DNA of 64,000 nucleotides, taken from contig NZ_JABVXF010000019.1 of assembly GCF_013349995.1 (NCBI RefSeq), positions 1 to 64,000 on the forward strand, written 5' to 3'. Under the pieces are notes generated by a model, which made no database searches, was not told the origin of the DNA, and saw only the letters and a program-made list of their open reading frames with translations. Positions 8,948 through 19,143 of this stretch are shown piece after piece (within the stretch, counting starts at the first letter, position 1; every line of letters starts with the position of its first letter). Origin of the DNA: Pseudoalteromonas sp. 0303 (GTDB lineage: Bacteria > Pseudomonadota > Gammaproteobacteria > Enterobacterales > Alteromonadaceae). The position numbers were made by a program, and so were the translations under genes.

Positions 8948-9565
8948 TTAACATAACACCTTATTTTCTTGGAATGAGTCAACCAAAGTAGGTAGTTCTG
9001 AAAAATGATGCATTACATAATCGGCCTGATTCGCATACTCAGGAATTTCATCTGGTGCGTACAAGCAAGCACGCATATTGGCATTATGCGCAGCCTGAAT
9101 ATCAAATAAGTAATCGCCAACATATAGTAACTCAGACTGATCAAGCTCCCATAGTGTAGCAATCGCATTCAAGGCACTTGGATCAGGCTTAGCTGGCGCA
9201 TCAGAGCGAGTCAGCACAGTTTCTATTGGTAAGGGGTTATTCTTTAATTTAATAGCAGCTGCACGGTCGTAGTTACGAGTTACAATCGCCATCGGGATGT
9301 TATTTTCTTTAAGCCTAGTAATTGCATCAGCAACACCTGGCAATAAATGAGCGTGTTGTGCATCTATGAGTTCATGCTGATGAACTATGTTCATCGCCTC
9401 TTCACGCATGTAAGGCGAAGGTAATGATGCAATGTAAGCAAGTAAGTCATTCTCAACAGGACAGCCTACCTGCGCTTTGATAAGCGAAAAATCCAACTCT
9501 GATGAAACCAAAGTACCATCTAAGTCAAAGATTACACCACGGATATTGTTGTCATGGATAGTCAT
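8948..9565 (-). CDS. HAD-superfamily phosphatase
   Basis: A 205-residue haloacid dehalogenase-type hydrolase. Motif I is FDLDGTLVSSE (residues about 13-23, nucleophile Asp), motif II is AIVTRN, and motifs III/IV are KPDPSA and VGDYLFDIQAA. An alpha-helical cap lies between I and II, as in phosphoglycolate phosphatase and beta-phosphoglucomutase relatives. The substrate is not predictable. The start has a modest AGGGAT upstream. Neighbours do not suggest a pathway. Confidence 0.88.
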   Translation of the reverse strand: MTIHDNNIRGVIFDLDGTLVSSELDFSLIKAQVGCPVENDLLAYIASLPSPYMREEAMNIVHQHELIDAQHAHLLPGVADAITRLKENNIPMAIVTRNYDRAAAIKLKNNPLPIETVLTRSDAPAKPDPSALNAIATLWELDQSELLYVGDYLFDIQAAHNANMRACLYAPDEIPEYANQADYVMHHFSELPTLVDSFQENKVLC

Positions 9566-9646
9566 ATAAATCCCTGTATATGAGAGTTGGGAAAATTTTG
9601 AAGCCCATTAATAAGATAGTTTACGAAATGGGTTAATTAAAGGATC

Positions 9647-9680
9647 AAAGGATTAAAAAAGGAACTTTTTTAATCCTTTT
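9647..9680 (-). terminator. Terminator of the M1 peptidase operon
   Basis: AAAGGATTAAAAAAG and its near complement CTTTTTTAATCCTTT form an AT-rich hairpin just downstream of the DUF6702 gene on the minus strand. Confidence 0.7.
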
Positions 9681-9689
9681 GGATTGGTA

Positions 9690-10193
9690 TTATTCTGGAT
9701 TGACCGACTCAAACCTTGCCTCAAGCCAGGTATCATCTTGGCTAAACGTCAGTGTTTTTACTTTTCCTTTGCCTTCAATGTTTACCATATTCACTTGTGC
9801 TGGCCATAGGTCACGAAGTGCTCCGTTGCTCATACGAATGCCATGAATTCCTTCAGGTATCGTGACTTCTTGATAAACCCAAAAGAATTTACCATCAACT
9901 TGCGCACCCACATCTTTAAGTTCAAGTGGTTTGCCACCTAAAGTTTGTAGAGCAATATGTGACTCAACATAATCAGCAAAACGCTTTTGATCTTCTTTAT
10001 TACTTAAGATATCAGCATTGCCGTCAAACAAATGTTCAACGGCGTGCTCTGTATCATGTAAATAAAAACGATGCATCAGCTCTATGTTGTTGGTGCGTTT
10101 ATTAAACAGCACCGTTGTCACAGATGCTTTTAACTGGTGCGCCATGCTTGGCGCACTCAGTAATAAAGCAAGAATAATGGCTGTAAAGCGCAT
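9690..10193 (-). CDS. DUF6702-type periplasmic protein
   Basis: This encodes 167 residues with a signal peptide (MRFTAIILALLLSAPSMAH). The mature part starts HQLKASVTTVLFNKRTNNIE, the pattern of the DUF6702 family of small secreted beta-rich proteins. It follows the M1 peptidase gene with the stop and start codons sharing one base, so the two are almost certainly translationally coupled. A joint job at the periplasmic face is inferred. The function of the family is unknown to me. Confidence 0.75.
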   Translation of the reverse strand: MRFTAIILALLLSAPSMAHQLKASVTTVLFNKRTNNIELMHRFYLHDTEHAVEHLFDGNADILSNKEDQKRFADYVESHIALQTLGGKPLELKDVGAQVDGKFFWVYQEVTIPEGIHGIRMSNGALRDLWPAQVNMVNIEGKGKVKTLTFSQDDTWLEARFESVNPE

Positions 10194-12631
10194 TATTGTT
10201 GCTCCTGGGCATCTTTATCGTCGTCTTTTTTCAGCTCAGTTTTAATATCTTGCATGATATCGCGGCTAACTTTCGCTTTACTCTTCTCACGTTTGTACAC
10301 TTCAATGCGTGATGGAATAATACGACGCGGGTAGTTGTTGTTTTCTACATCAACATCCGCTGTTTCCCAGCGTGGGTCGACTGTTACAGACACTAGGTTT
10401 TTACCTTTTTCTGTAACAATTAGCTTTTGTACATGCTTGTGGTTACGACGCCAGATTTCAGCCGGAATGTACTGCTCTTCTTTCGTACCATCTTCATAAG
10501 TAAGCTCTAATAAGATAGGCATGACTAAGCCACCTAAGTTTGAGAACTCAAGTACGTAGTAGTTTTTATCTTCTTTGATTGCACGCTCAAACGTTTTACG
10601 TTCCCAAGGCTCTAGACCTTTAAGGAATTTGTTATACGCGTTGCGCTCTTTGTTAGTTACTGTGAAGCGGTCGTTTTCGTCGTAGAAGTCAGTTACGTCT
10701 GGGTTTTCTTCAACCCACAGTTTTTTGCCTTCTTCTTTATTACGTTTTACGAATAACGGCATTGGCTTATCAGCTTCAATATCACGTAAACGATTAAAGT
10801 CGATATCAGGGTTTTTGGTATCTAAACGAAGTTGGTAAACCTTGTCTAGCGAGATATCAACGTGATCTGTAGTGTAGAACCAACCACGCCAGAACCAATC
10901 AAGGTCAACACCTGATGCTTCTTCCATAGTACGGAAGAAATCAGCTGGAGTAGGGCGCTTGTACTTCCAACGCTGTGCATATTCTTTAAATGCAAAGTCG
11001 AATAACTCACGGCCAAGGATCACTTCACGTAAAATGTTAAGTGCAGCAGCAGGCTTAGTATAAGCATTTGGGCCTAAACGTAATACGCTGTCTGACTGTG
11101 TCATAACCGGCACTTGGTTTTCAGACTTCATGTATGCAACAACATCGCGAGGCTCAACACCCCAAGGAATTGTGTGGTCCCATTCACGACCAGCAACACC
11201 ATCTAAGAAGCTGTTAAGACCTTCATCCATCCACGTCCATTGACGTTCATCAGAGTTAACCACCATAGGGAAGTAAATGTGACCTACTTCGTGGATAACA
11301 ACGCCGATTAAGAAACGCTTTTCTGCTTGTGAGTAAGTACGTGTACCGTCGTCTTGTAGGTCAGTACGCGGGCCATTGAAGGTGATCATTGGATATTCCA
11401 TACCACCTACAGGACCATTTACAGACTGAGCCACAGGGTAAGGGTAGTCAAACGAGAAGCGCGAATACACTTCCATTGTATGAACAACAGCTTCAGTAGA
11501 GTACTTCTTCCAAAGGTCGCCACCTTCTTTCGGGTAGAAAGACATTGCCATTACTAACGGCTGATCTTTACCGCCTTGATGATAGCCTTTTGCGTCCCAC
11601 ATAAACTTACGTGAAGAAGCCCACGCAAAGTCACGTACGTTTTCAGCTTTAAAGTGCCATGTTTTAGTTTTGTTTGTGCCTTCTTTCTCGTTTTCTAACG
11701 CTTCTTCTTCAGTCACGATGAAAACAGGGCGCTTAGCATCTTCAGCTTGTTCAAGACGCTTACGCTGTGTGCTAGTCAGAACGCTGCTTGGGTTATCAAG
11801 CTTACCTGTTGCCGATACGATGTGATCAGCAGGTACTGTAATTTCTACATCGTAGTCACCAAACTCAAGAGTGAACTCACCGCTTCCTAAGAAAGCTTTG
11901 TTAGTCCAGGCTTCATAGTCAGTGTATGCAGCAAGACGAGGGAACCACTGCGCTAATAAGAAGATATCGTTACCATCTTCTTCAAAGTGTTCATAACCTG
12001 AACGTGCACCAACGGCGTCTTCTTCAACAATGTTAAAGGCGAAGTCCATGCTGAACTCAACGTCTTTACCCGGTTTAAGCGGCTCGTTTAAGTCGATACG
12101 CATTAAGGTATCTACTACAGTAACTTTAAGCTCTTTTCCGTCTTCGTCTTTAACATTGGCGATTTGATAACCCAGCTCGTTGTCGGCCATGAATTGCTGA
12201 CGACGTAACTGACCTAGGCTCAATTTAGTTGATTTTGGCTGAGGGTCACCTTGCAATGTTTTACCATTGAAAGTTGAAGTCATTTCTGCAATTGAGTCAG
12301 ATTTAAAGATATTTTGGTCTAGTTGTAACCAAAGATATTTTAAGGTGTGCGGCGAGTTATTTTTGTATTCGATAGTTTGGCTTGCTGTTAAGCGGCGTTT
12401 CTTTTCATCAAGCTTTACATCGATGTCGTAGTTTACTTGCTGTTGCCAGTAATTTTCAGCGGGTTCACCGGCTGCACTACGGTATACGTTTGGAGTTGGA
12501 AGTGCTTCATCTAGCTGACGGAACTTGTCAACGAATGAGCCTTTAGTTTGCTCAACAGATGACGCCATCACAGCTGAAGATACTGCTAAAGGCAATACCA
12601 AAGCACTCAATTTGAGAACTGCTTTTTTCAT
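10193..12631 (-). CDS. Secreted M1 family metallopeptidase
   Basis: An aminopeptidase N-like zinc peptidase of about 812 residues. The chosen start gives a clear signal peptide (MKKAVLKLSALVLPLAVSSA) preceded by AGGAT; an in-frame codon at 12757 would add 42 unlikely residues. The exopeptidase block is GGMEYPM, and the zinc site is HEVGH, with the downstream Glu expected in WMDEGLNSFLDG. The C-terminal region is Lys- and Asp-rich. It is the first gene of a two-gene operon with the DUF6702 protein. Substrate preference cannot be read from sequence. Confidence 0.92.
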   Translation of the reverse strand: MKKAVLKLSALVLPLAVSSAVMASSVEQTKGSFVDKFRQLDEALPTPNVYRSAAGEPAENYWQQQVNYDIDVKLDEKKRRLTASQTIEYKNNSPHTLKYLWLQLDQNIFKSDSIAEMTSTFNGKTLQGDPQPKSTKLSLGQLRRQQFMADNELGYQIANVKDEDGKELKVTVVDTLMRIDLNEPLKPGKDVEFSMDFAFNIVEEDAVGARSGYEHFEEDGNDIFLLAQWFPRLAAYTDYEAWTNKAFLGSGEFTLEFGDYDVEITVPADHIVSATGKLDNPSSVLTSTQRKRLEQAEDAKRPVFIVTEEEALENEKEGTNKTKTWHFKAENVRDFAWASSRKFMWDAKGYHQGGKDQPLVMAMSFYPKEGGDLWKKYSTEAVVHTMEVYSRFSFDYPYPVAQSVNGPVGGMEYPMITFNGPRTDLQDDGTRTYSQAEKRFLIGVVIHEVGHIYFPMVVNSDERQWTWMDEGLNSFLDGVAGREWDHTIPWGVEPRDVVAYMKSENQVPVMTQSDSVLRLGPNAYTKPAAALNILREVILGRELFDFAFKEYAQRWKYKRPTPADFFRTMEEASGVDLDWFWRGWFYTTDHVDISLDKVYQLRLDTKNPDIDFNRLRDIEADKPMPLFVKRNKEEGKKLWVEENPDVTDFYDENDRFTVTNKERNAYNKFLKGLEPWERKTFERAIKEDKNYYVLEFSNLGGLVMPILLELTYEDGTKEEQYIPAEIWRRNHKHVQKLIVTEKGKNLVSVTVDPRWETADVDVENNNYPRRIIPSRIEVYKREKSKAKVSRDIMQDIKTELKKDDDKDAQEQQ

Positions 12632-12782
12632 TGTTAATCCTGTAATTAATTTGCCAGCGTACCATCGCAAACTGCTAACAAAGTTGCAATAAAATAACGA
12701 TAAAGTGCGGGATTTTTCGGGTAGTATTCGATGTTTTATTGAAGACCTATTTTTCACAAAAAAATTGCCTTAATTAACACCT

Positions 12783-12799
12783 TGTAAACCCCCTTTACA
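12783..12799. promoter_or_regulatory. Candidate parS-like palindrome
   Basis: TGTAAACCCCCTTTACA, perfect half-sites, in the spacer between the M1 peptidase gene and the small membrane protein gene. Confidence 0.6.
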
Positions 12800-12902
12800 A
12801 TACACTGGTTAATTTTAGTTCAGCACTAATTCATCCCAAAGTATTACAGTTAATCATTAGATACTCTGCTTAAATTCTAGTTAATGATGAAAGGGTGATT
12901 AG

Positions 12903-13139
12903 ATGAAGTTTTATATTGTAAAAAAAGACTCTCGTTTAGCAGCCATTCCTGCTCAAGAATCAATTCTAAACGAGTACAAAGAACGCGGATTTGAATTTGT
13001 CGAAGTGATTGCAGCTTGTGATGAGTCAGATGCATTATCTCGCACGAACCCGAGTGTAAATGGGTCTAAAAAGTGGCTAATTTACCCGACTGCACTGGTA
13101 ATTTTATCCTTAATTGCCATTATTTTTGCAATAAATTAA
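12903..13139 (+). CDS. Small membrane protein, paralogue 1
   Basis: A 78-residue protein of unrecognised family. The N-terminal 50 residues are soluble (MKFYIVKKDSRLAAIPAQES) and the C-terminus is one hydrophobic helix (LIYPTALVILSLIAIIFAIN). The next gene encodes a protein with the same plan and matching blocks (FYI-KK, AIPA, AAC-E--AL), so they form a tandem duplicate. The start is preceded by GGGTGATTAG. I cannot assign a function. Confidence 0.75.
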   Translation: MKFYIVKKDSRLAAIPAQESILNEYKERGFEFVEVIAACDESDALSRTNPSVNGSKKWLIYPTALVILSLIAIIFAIN

Positions 13140-13273
13140 ATTTTGCGACATTTGCTATTGAAATTTACTGCCATTTGTATTTAAAATCGCCCACTTTTTT
13201 GATTTTGGGGTCTGCGAAGCATGCATTTTAAACCCCAAAATGTTTGGTAATCAGCATAGAATTCGGTGAGCGT

Positions 13274-13510
13274 ATGGATTTCTATATCCTAAAAAAACAA
13301 CAAGAACTAATTGCAATTCCAGCGGACGAACAAAATTGTAAACAGTACCTAGATTCAGGGTATTTTTATATCGACAAAGTAGCGGCATGTAATGAAACAA
13401 ATGCCCTTAAGATTTTACAAGCTAAGCAAACTAAAGCGCTTAAAGTACCTATGATAATGGCATTGTTAGCATTGCCTATGGTGGTTTTTGCTTGGTATAG
13501 CTTAAGTTAA
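13274..13510 (+). CDS. Small membrane protein, paralogue 2
   Basis: About 78 residues, starting MDFYILKKQQELIAIPADEQ and ending in a transmembrane helix (MIMALLALPMVVFAWYSL). The start at 13274 is preferred over one at 13244 because it aligns with paralogue 1 and has GGTGAG upstream. It shares FYI-KK, AIPA and AACNE-NAL with the gene before it. Function unknown; sbcDC follows after 69 bp. Confidence 0.75.
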   Translation: MDFYILKKQQELIAIPADEQNCKQYLDSGYFYIDKVAACNETNALKILQAKQTKALKVPMIMALLALPMVVFAWYSLS

Positions 13511-13579
13511 CAAACCAGGCTGGGCATCTTGGCTCAGCTTAGGTATATTGACGCTCTTAATAAATAATAAGAGCGTTTA

Positions 13580-14812
13580 ATGAAAGTCCTTCATACATCT
13601 GATTGGCATTTAGGCCAACAATTCTACGAGCATTCCCGATTCGATGAGCATCAAGCATTTCTAGCTTGGTTAACCGATACGCTTGTGTCAGAACAGATCG
13701 ACTTACTACTGGTTGCGGGTGACATTTATCATACGGCAACACCTCCTGCCAGCGCAGAAAACCAACTCTACCAATTTATTAAAACCACTAAGCAACATTG
13801 CCCTGACTTACACATAGTGATTATTGCTGGCAACCATGATTCAGCAAATCGTATTATGGCGGCAAAACCTTTATTGGCTCAGTTTGATACCCATGTTGTT
13901 GGCCGCTTTGATAGCAATGCTCCTCATGAAGTAGTACTGCCAATCAGCACAAAATACGGCGATGCGAATGTTGTTGCCATGCCATTTTTACGTAGCAGTG
14001 ATTTAAGCAGCTATAACCGCCAACAAGAGCAACCGTTAAGTTACAACCAAGCCGTTGCCCTTGCTTACAAAGATGCATTGCAAGCAGCAAACGAATTACC
14101 TAACGCGCCATTAATAGCTATGGGCCACCTGCATGCAAAAGGTGGAGACATCTCATCTGACTCTGAACGTAACTTAGTTATTGGTGGTGAAGATGCGATA
14201 TCGGCAAGCATATTTACTGATCAACCTGATTATGTCGCGCTAGGGCATCTTCATAAGGCTCAGACAGTCGCGAAAAAAGAGACCATTCGCTACAGTGGCA
14301 CGCCAATGCCGATGTCATTTTCTGAAAGACGCTATCAGCATCAAGTTGTGCTAGTCGAGATTAGTGACTCCGGTACTTCTGTAAACCCCCTTTACATTCC
14401 TAGCTTTTGTAAAGTCATGTTGCTACCAGAAAAAGACTGTGTGCCACTGAACGAACTCTGTGAGCTTATAAAGCAACTCGATTTAACAGATGAAGATTTA
14501 GCGCCATATCTGCGGGTTAAATTGAGCGCCCATGACACGGACACCACTTTTAGAGAACAAATAGAACAAGCCCTTGAAGGTAAGCAGGTTAAGTTTTGTG
14601 GCATTGAAAGAGTACGTCAGCAAAGCAACCAGCAAGACGATGAACAAACCCTATTTGAAGATGTCTCGCAAATTGAAGCGCTAAATCCACATTCACTTTT
14701 AGAGCAAGCATTTGCAAACAATAAAGATATGGCAGGGCAGGCGGTGCCAAAAGAACTAGAAGGCTTACTAAGCCAAGTGATCGATGAGTTGAATGCAGAG
14801 GACCTACTATGA
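13580..14812 (+). CDS. sbcD: Exonuclease SbcCD, nuclease subunit D
   Basis: The 410-residue Mre11-type nuclease subunit. The phosphoesterase motifs are in order: DWHLGQ near residue 8, AGDIYH near 47, GNHDS near 90, and GHLH twice further on (GHLHAKG and GHLHKAQ). With SbcC it opens DNA hairpins and processes protein-blocked ends, limiting palindrome instability. Its last codons overlap the sbcC start by four bases (ATGA), indicating coupled translation. A perfect copy of the TGTAAA/TTTACA palindrome lies inside the gene at 14390. Confidence 0.96.
   Translation: MKVLHTSDWHLGQQFYEHSRFDEHQAFLAWLTDTLVSEQIDLLLVAGDIYHTATPPASAENQLYQFIKTTKQHCPDLHIVIIAGNHDSANRIMAAKPLLAQFDTHVVGRFDSNAPHEVVLPISTKYGDANVVAMPFLRSSDLSSYNRQQEQPLSYNQAVALAYKDALQAANELPNAPLIAMGHLHAKGGDISSDSERNLVIGGEDAISASIFTDQPDYVALGHLHKAQTVAKKETIRYSGTPMPMSFSERRYQHQVVLVEISDSGTSVNPLYIPSFCKVMLLPEKDCVPLNELCELIKQLDLTDEDLAPYLRVKLSAHDTDTTFREQIEQALEGKQVKFCGIERVRQQSNQQDDEQTLFEDVSQIEALNPHSLLEQAFANNKDMAGQAVPKELEGLLSQVIDELNAEDLL
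14390..14406. promoter_or_regulatory. Candidate parS-like palindrome inside sbcD
   Basis: TGTAAACCCCCTTTACA, identical to the copies at 3209 and 12783 although embedded in coding sequence. Confidence 0.6.
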
Positions 14813-17800
14813 AAATTTTAGCGATTCGTGTTCACCAACTCGCCTCTATCTTAGACGCCGAAGTCGACTTTAGCGCTTCACCATTAAAAGAAGCAGGGTT
14901 GTTTGCCATCACCGGTGATACTGGCGCCGGTAAAAGCACATTACTCGATGCCATTTGCTTAGCGCTTTATAATAAAACCGCAAGGTTACGCGGCGATACA
15001 GGCAATAAAATTGACTTTAACGGCGACAATATAAAACTCAATGATTCGCGTAATTTATTACGCCGCGGGGCAGGGCAAGGCTATGCCGAAGTTGACTTCA
15101 TTGGCCAAGATAAACAGCAGTACCGAGCAAGGTTAAGTTTTAGCCGAGCGCGTAATAAAGCCGATGGCAAGTTACAACCTGCACAACATAGCCTGCACTC
15201 TTTACCTGATGAAACCCTTATCGCTGATAGAAGCGCAGCAAGTAAAGAAATCGAGCGTATTATTGGTTTGAGCTTTGAGCAGTTCTCAAGAGCAGTACTG
15301 CTTGCGCAACATGAATTCGCCGCATTTTTAAAAGCAACAGGAGATGAGCGTGCGCAACTACTTGAATGCTTAACAGGCACCGATAAATTTAGCCGTATTG
15401 GTCAGCGAATTTTTGAACGCCATCGTGATCAGCTGCAAGCATTAGAGCAGTTAAAGTTAAGTTTAAGTAACTATCAGGTTTTAAGCCCTGAAGAGGTCGA
15501 AACGAAACAAGCAGAACAAAAAGCGCTTGAGGCTAAACTTGCTGAGTTGCAAAAGCAAATAAAACAATTTGAACAGTACCAAACGTGGTACAAGCAAGCA
15601 TCTCAGCAGCAACAGCAGCTAAACCAGGCAGAGCAAGCAAAGCAAGAGTTACAGCAACAAATGCACGCGCTTGCTGAAAAAGCCACTGAAGCGAAACAAG
15701 CCCAGCAATGCCTAGAAATAAAAGATAACCGCGAGCGCGTTACTTCGATTGCTGCTCAACATGGGCAACTTATTAAAAACCGTGAGCAGCTTTTAAATGT
15801 TGACCATAAAACACTGATCAAAGACGCTGAGCAAACACTTGAGAAGCAAACCGCGCAACTAAACCAAGCAAAGCAAGCACAAAAAGAAGCGCAGCCTATT
15901 ATTAGCCAGGCCCGTGAGTTAGATAAGCAACTTGCCGTATTAAACCAGCAAGCAGCAGCACAAAAATTACAAGCAGAGAAAGCAAAACACCATCATCAAG
16001 AGCTGACTAATACACTAAATAGCCATAAAGCAGAGCAGCAAAAACAGCTCGATCAACAAGCACAAATAAATAGCTATTTAGAAACACACGCACAATGGCA
16101 ACCATTAGCAAAAGACTGGTCATTCTATAAAAGTGAGTTAAGCCGCTTTAGCCAGCAACAGCACACAATTAGCCAATCACAGCAAAACGTAAAAGCTCTT
16201 CAACCTAAAATTGATGAGCAGCAAACAGCTGCTCAGCAGTGTAAAACTCAATACCAAGCCCTTGAGCAAGAAATTAAGCGCCTAAATGAGCAAGATACCG
16301 CCTTTAAATCGAGTTTAAACACCCAATCAATGGCGGATATTGATGCGGGGCTTGAGGCGATTAAACACCTGATTGAAAAGCGCCAAGTATGGCAAACTAA
16401 TCATCAGCAGTTAAAAAATTGGCAAACCCAGCTAAACACATTAAGCCAAACTGAGCAGCAACTACAAACAGCATTAAAAGATGCGCAGCAAGGGGCAGAG
16501 CAAGCGCAGCAGCAGGTTTCATTTTGTGAGCAAAACTTACAACAAGTGCAGCTTAGAGCCAGTGAAGGGGTCAGCCAGTTACGCGCCACTTTAAAAGCAG
16601 GGGAGCCGTGTGCAGTATGTGGCTCAAAAGAGCACCCGTTTATGCATGAAGAAATGGTAAACGAGCAATTTAGCCAGCTTATTAACGACTTTACCAACCA
16701 ACTAACTAACGCCAAACAGCACTTAAATGCTCAGCAAGCATTACAGCAAGCTAAAAGTAATGAGCTGGCGGCATGCAGCCAACAGATAAGCTCGTTAACT
16801 GAGCAAATCTCAGAACTGAGCGCTCAACAACAGAGCCTCAAAGAAACCATGGCAGCTAATCGTACTGAGCTAAATGATTTAACCGAAGATCAGTTGAACG
16901 AGCGTCAACAACAGCTCAGCCTGCAAAAACAGCAATACTACAAAACCCTTGAGCAGCAACAACAACTGCAAAACACGCTTGCAGCTAAGCAAGCTGAGTA
17001 TAATCAGCAAGGGCAAACACTACATAGCAAAGAGCAGCAATTAAATGAATTGCAGCAACAGCTAAATAATCTGCAAACTCGTTTAAATGAGCTCAATGAT
17101 GAGCATCAGCAGCTTTATACGACCCTGAATCAACAGTTCACCAGTGCACCTTGGTGGCTGGCACTCAATACACAAAGCATTTCTTTAGAGAACATTGCAG
17201 AGCACGTTGAGGCTTATCAAGCTTCGCTGCAAACGGCGGATGAGCTTAAAACTAGCTTAAAAGCCATTGAGCAGCACCTTACACATGTAACGCCGCAGCT
17301 TAACGAAGCACACGCCTCTTTAACTCAGTACAACGAGCAACTAAGCCAAACAGAAAACGAATTAACGCAGATACAATCAAAGCGCGAGGGCTTATTTAGT
17401 AACGCAGCGATATCGGTAGATGAGTTTATAGCAGAGCTTGAAAAGGCGATAGATTCAGCGCAGCAGGCACTGCAACTTGCCCAGAAAAACCATAGTAATG
17501 CGGTGAAGGCGCGTGACGAACAAGCCATTCAAATCGCCAATTTTGATGAGCGTGAAAAAGAGCTCACCGCTGAGCAAGCAGCGCTTAATGAGCGCTTTAG
17601 TCTGTGGTTTAACGATTTTAAAGCGCAGCACCCAAGCTTGGATGAGCAAGCCGTTAGTCAGTTATTAACAATAAGCCCCGCTGAAATCAAACAAACTCTG
17701 GCAGATTACCACACCAGCGAAAGTAGCTTAAAAGACGCAGAGGCTCTTTTAAAACAACGACAACAAGCGCTGGCTCAGCATCAAAAAGACAAGCCAGCTC

Positions 17801-18462
17801 TCGGTGAAGATGAGCTGCAATTACAGCTTAATCAAGCCTCAGAGCAACAAGTACAAGCGAATAATGCACTATTGCAAGTTGCGACTGAGCTTAAAACCCA
17901 TCAACAAAATAGCGAAGCGCTTGAAGACAAACAAAAGCTATTAGTTGAACAGCAAAAAAGCTATGAGCACTGGCATTTACTCAATAAGGTGCTCGGGGAT
18001 GCCAGCGGCAAAACCATGCGTAATTTAGCGCAAACGCAAACCTTAAAAATACTGCTACACTACGCGAATAGTCACTTACAGACACTAAATAAACGCTACA
18101 AATTAACAGCCATAGGGCAAACGCTCGATATCGCTATTATCGATAAAGACATGGCCGATGAGCAGCGCTCTGTTAATACATTATCGGGGGGTGAGTCATT
18201 TTTAGTATCGTTAGCACTAGCGCTTGGGCTTGCTTCGTTGTCGTCGAATAAAGTACAGATAAACTCTTTGTTTATCGATGAAGGGTTTGGTACGTTGGAC
18301 AGTGAAACGTTAAGCATCGCGATGGATGCTCTTGATTCTCTACAAGCACAAGGCCGCAAAGTAGGGGTTATTTCGCACGTATCAGAAATGACCGAACGCG
18401 TTGCCACGCAAGTGCATGTGGCGAAAAAACCAGGTGGTTATTCGACCATCTCAGTTATTTAA
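14809..18462 (+). CDS. sbcC: Exonuclease SbcCD, SMC-like ATPase subunit C
   Basis: The 1217-residue Rad50-type partner of SbcD. Walker A (GDTGAGKST) lies at about residues 36-44. Two very long Gln/Ala/Leu-rich coiled coils flank the zinc hook CAVC at residues 601-604, almost exactly central. The C-terminal lobe has the ABC signature LSGGESF and Walker B LFIDEGFG. It acts in the cytoplasm on DNA ends and hairpins. The abundance of CAG/CAA codons reflects the Gln-rich coil. A methyltransferase gene follows nine bases after the stop and may be co-transcribed. Confidence 0.96.
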   Translation: MKILAIRVHQLASILDAEVDFSASPLKEAGLFAITGDTGAGKSTLLDAICLALYNKTARLRGDTGNKIDFNGDNIKLNDSRNLLRRGAGQGYAEVDFIGQDKQQYRARLSFSRARNKADGKLQPAQHSLHSLPDETLIADRSAASKEIERIIGLSFEQFSRAVLLAQHEFAAFLKATGDERAQLLECLTGTDKFSRIGQRIFERHRDQLQALEQLKLSLSNYQVLSPEEVETKQAEQKALEAKLAELQKQIKQFEQYQTWYKQASQQQQQLNQAEQAKQELQQQMHALAEKATEAKQAQQCLEIKDNRERVTSIAAQHGQLIKNREQLLNVDHKTLIKDAEQTLEKQTAQLNQAKQAQKEAQPIISQARELDKQLAVLNQQAAAQKLQAEKAKHHHQELTNTLNSHKAEQQKQLDQQAQINSYLETHAQWQPLAKDWSFYKSELSRFSQQQHTISQSQQNVKALQPKIDEQQTAAQQCKTQYQALEQEIKRLNEQDTAFKSSLNTQSMADIDAGLEAIKHLIEKRQVWQTNHQQLKNWQTQLNTLSQTEQQLQTALKDAQQGAEQAQQQVSFCEQNLQQVQLRASEGVSQLRATLKAGEPCAVCGSKEHPFMHEEMVNEQFSQLINDFTNQLTNAKQHLNAQQALQQAKSNELAACSQQISSLTEQISELSAQQQSLKETMAANRTELNDLTEDQLNERQQQLSLQKQQYYKTLEQQQQLQNTLAAKQAEYNQQGQTLHSKEQQLNELQQQLNNLQTRLNELNDEHQQLYTTLNQQFTSAPWWLALNTQSISLENIAEHVEAYQASLQTADELKTSLKAIEQHLTHVTPQLNEAHASLTQYNEQLSQTENELTQIQSKREGLFSNAAISVDEFIAELEKAIDSAQQALQLAQKNHSNAVKARDEQAIQIANFDEREKELTAEQAALNERFSLWFNDFKAQHPSLDEQAVSQLLTISPAEIKQTLADYHTSESSLKDAEALLKQRQQALAQHQKDKPALGEDELQLQLNQASEQQVQANNALLQVATELKTHQQNSEALEDKQKLLVEQQKSYEHWHLLNKVLGDASGKTMRNLAQTQTLKILLHYANSHLQTLNKRYKLTAIGQTLDIAIIDKDMADEQRSVNTLSGGESFLVSLALALGLASLSSNKVQINSLFIDEGFGTLDSETLSIAMDALDSLQAQGRKVGVISHVSEMTERVATQVHVAKKPGGYSTISVI

Positions 18463-18471
18463 AGGATTAGC

Positions 18472-19134
18472 ATGCCAACTTTTAATCACGAAGAAGCAAA
18501 TCACTACGACGAACGCATTTTGCGCCTAGTTCCAGGTTATGAGCTATTACATCAAGCAACCGCAGCCCAATTAGCAACCACGCTGAGCGATGATGCGTGC
18601 ATTTTAGTGGTTGGTGCCGGAACTGGTAAAGAAATCATCGAATTAGCGGCGCTAAAACCAAGCTGGCAGTTTATTGCTCAAGACATTTCACAAGACATGC
18701 TCGATATTGCCGAGCAACAGTTTGGCCAGCATAACATCAGCGATCGCGTGACAGTACACTGCGGTGATATCAACGACATCGACACTCAATGTGACGCAGC
18801 ACTGTGTTTATTAGTAATGCACTTTGTTGAAGATAACGGCGATAAAAAAGCGTTATTAAAAGCGATTCACAGCAAACTTAAAAAATCGAGCAACTTATAC
18901 ATTGCAGATTTAATGCGCCCAGAAACCACTTTTGAGCGCGAATCTCAACTACAGCTGTGTACGCAGTTAGGTTTAACCGAAGTCGGCGTAGAACGCATGC
19001 GCCACAACCTAGAGCACGAGTTTTACCCATTAGACCGCATTCGTTTTGCAGAGTTAATGAATGAAACCCGCTTCAGCACCCCAAAACAGTATTTTAAAGT
19101 GCTTGGTTTTGCTGGGTATGTGGTTGGGAGTTAG
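18472..19134 (+). CDS. Class I SAM-dependent methyltransferase
   Basis: This 220-residue protein has the Rossmann-type SAM motif VVGAGTGKEIIELAAL (motif I, residues about 45-60), DIS in motif II and a post-I acidic turn GDINDID. The substrate is unknown. It sits nine bases behind sbcC with AAAGGATTAG as ribosome site, so it is probably the third gene of that operon. Its 3' end is convergent with ggt, separated by only nine bases. Confidence 0.85.
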   Translation: MPTFNHEEANHYDERILRLVPGYELLHQATAAQLATTLSDDACILVVGAGTGKEIIELAALKPSWQFIAQDISQDMLDIAEQQFGQHNISDRVTVHCGDINDIDTQCDAALCLLVMHFVEDNGDKKALLKAIHSKLKKSSNLYIADLMRPETTFERESQLQLCTQLGLTEVGVERMRHNLEHEFYPLDRIRFAELMNETRFSTPKQYFKVLGFAGYVVGS

Positions 19135-19143
19135 CTCCCGAGC

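Noticed and set aside
19126..19139. GGGAG-TTAG-CTCCC at the methyltransferase stop as a terminator
   Set aside because: Short stem without a T tract on either strand.
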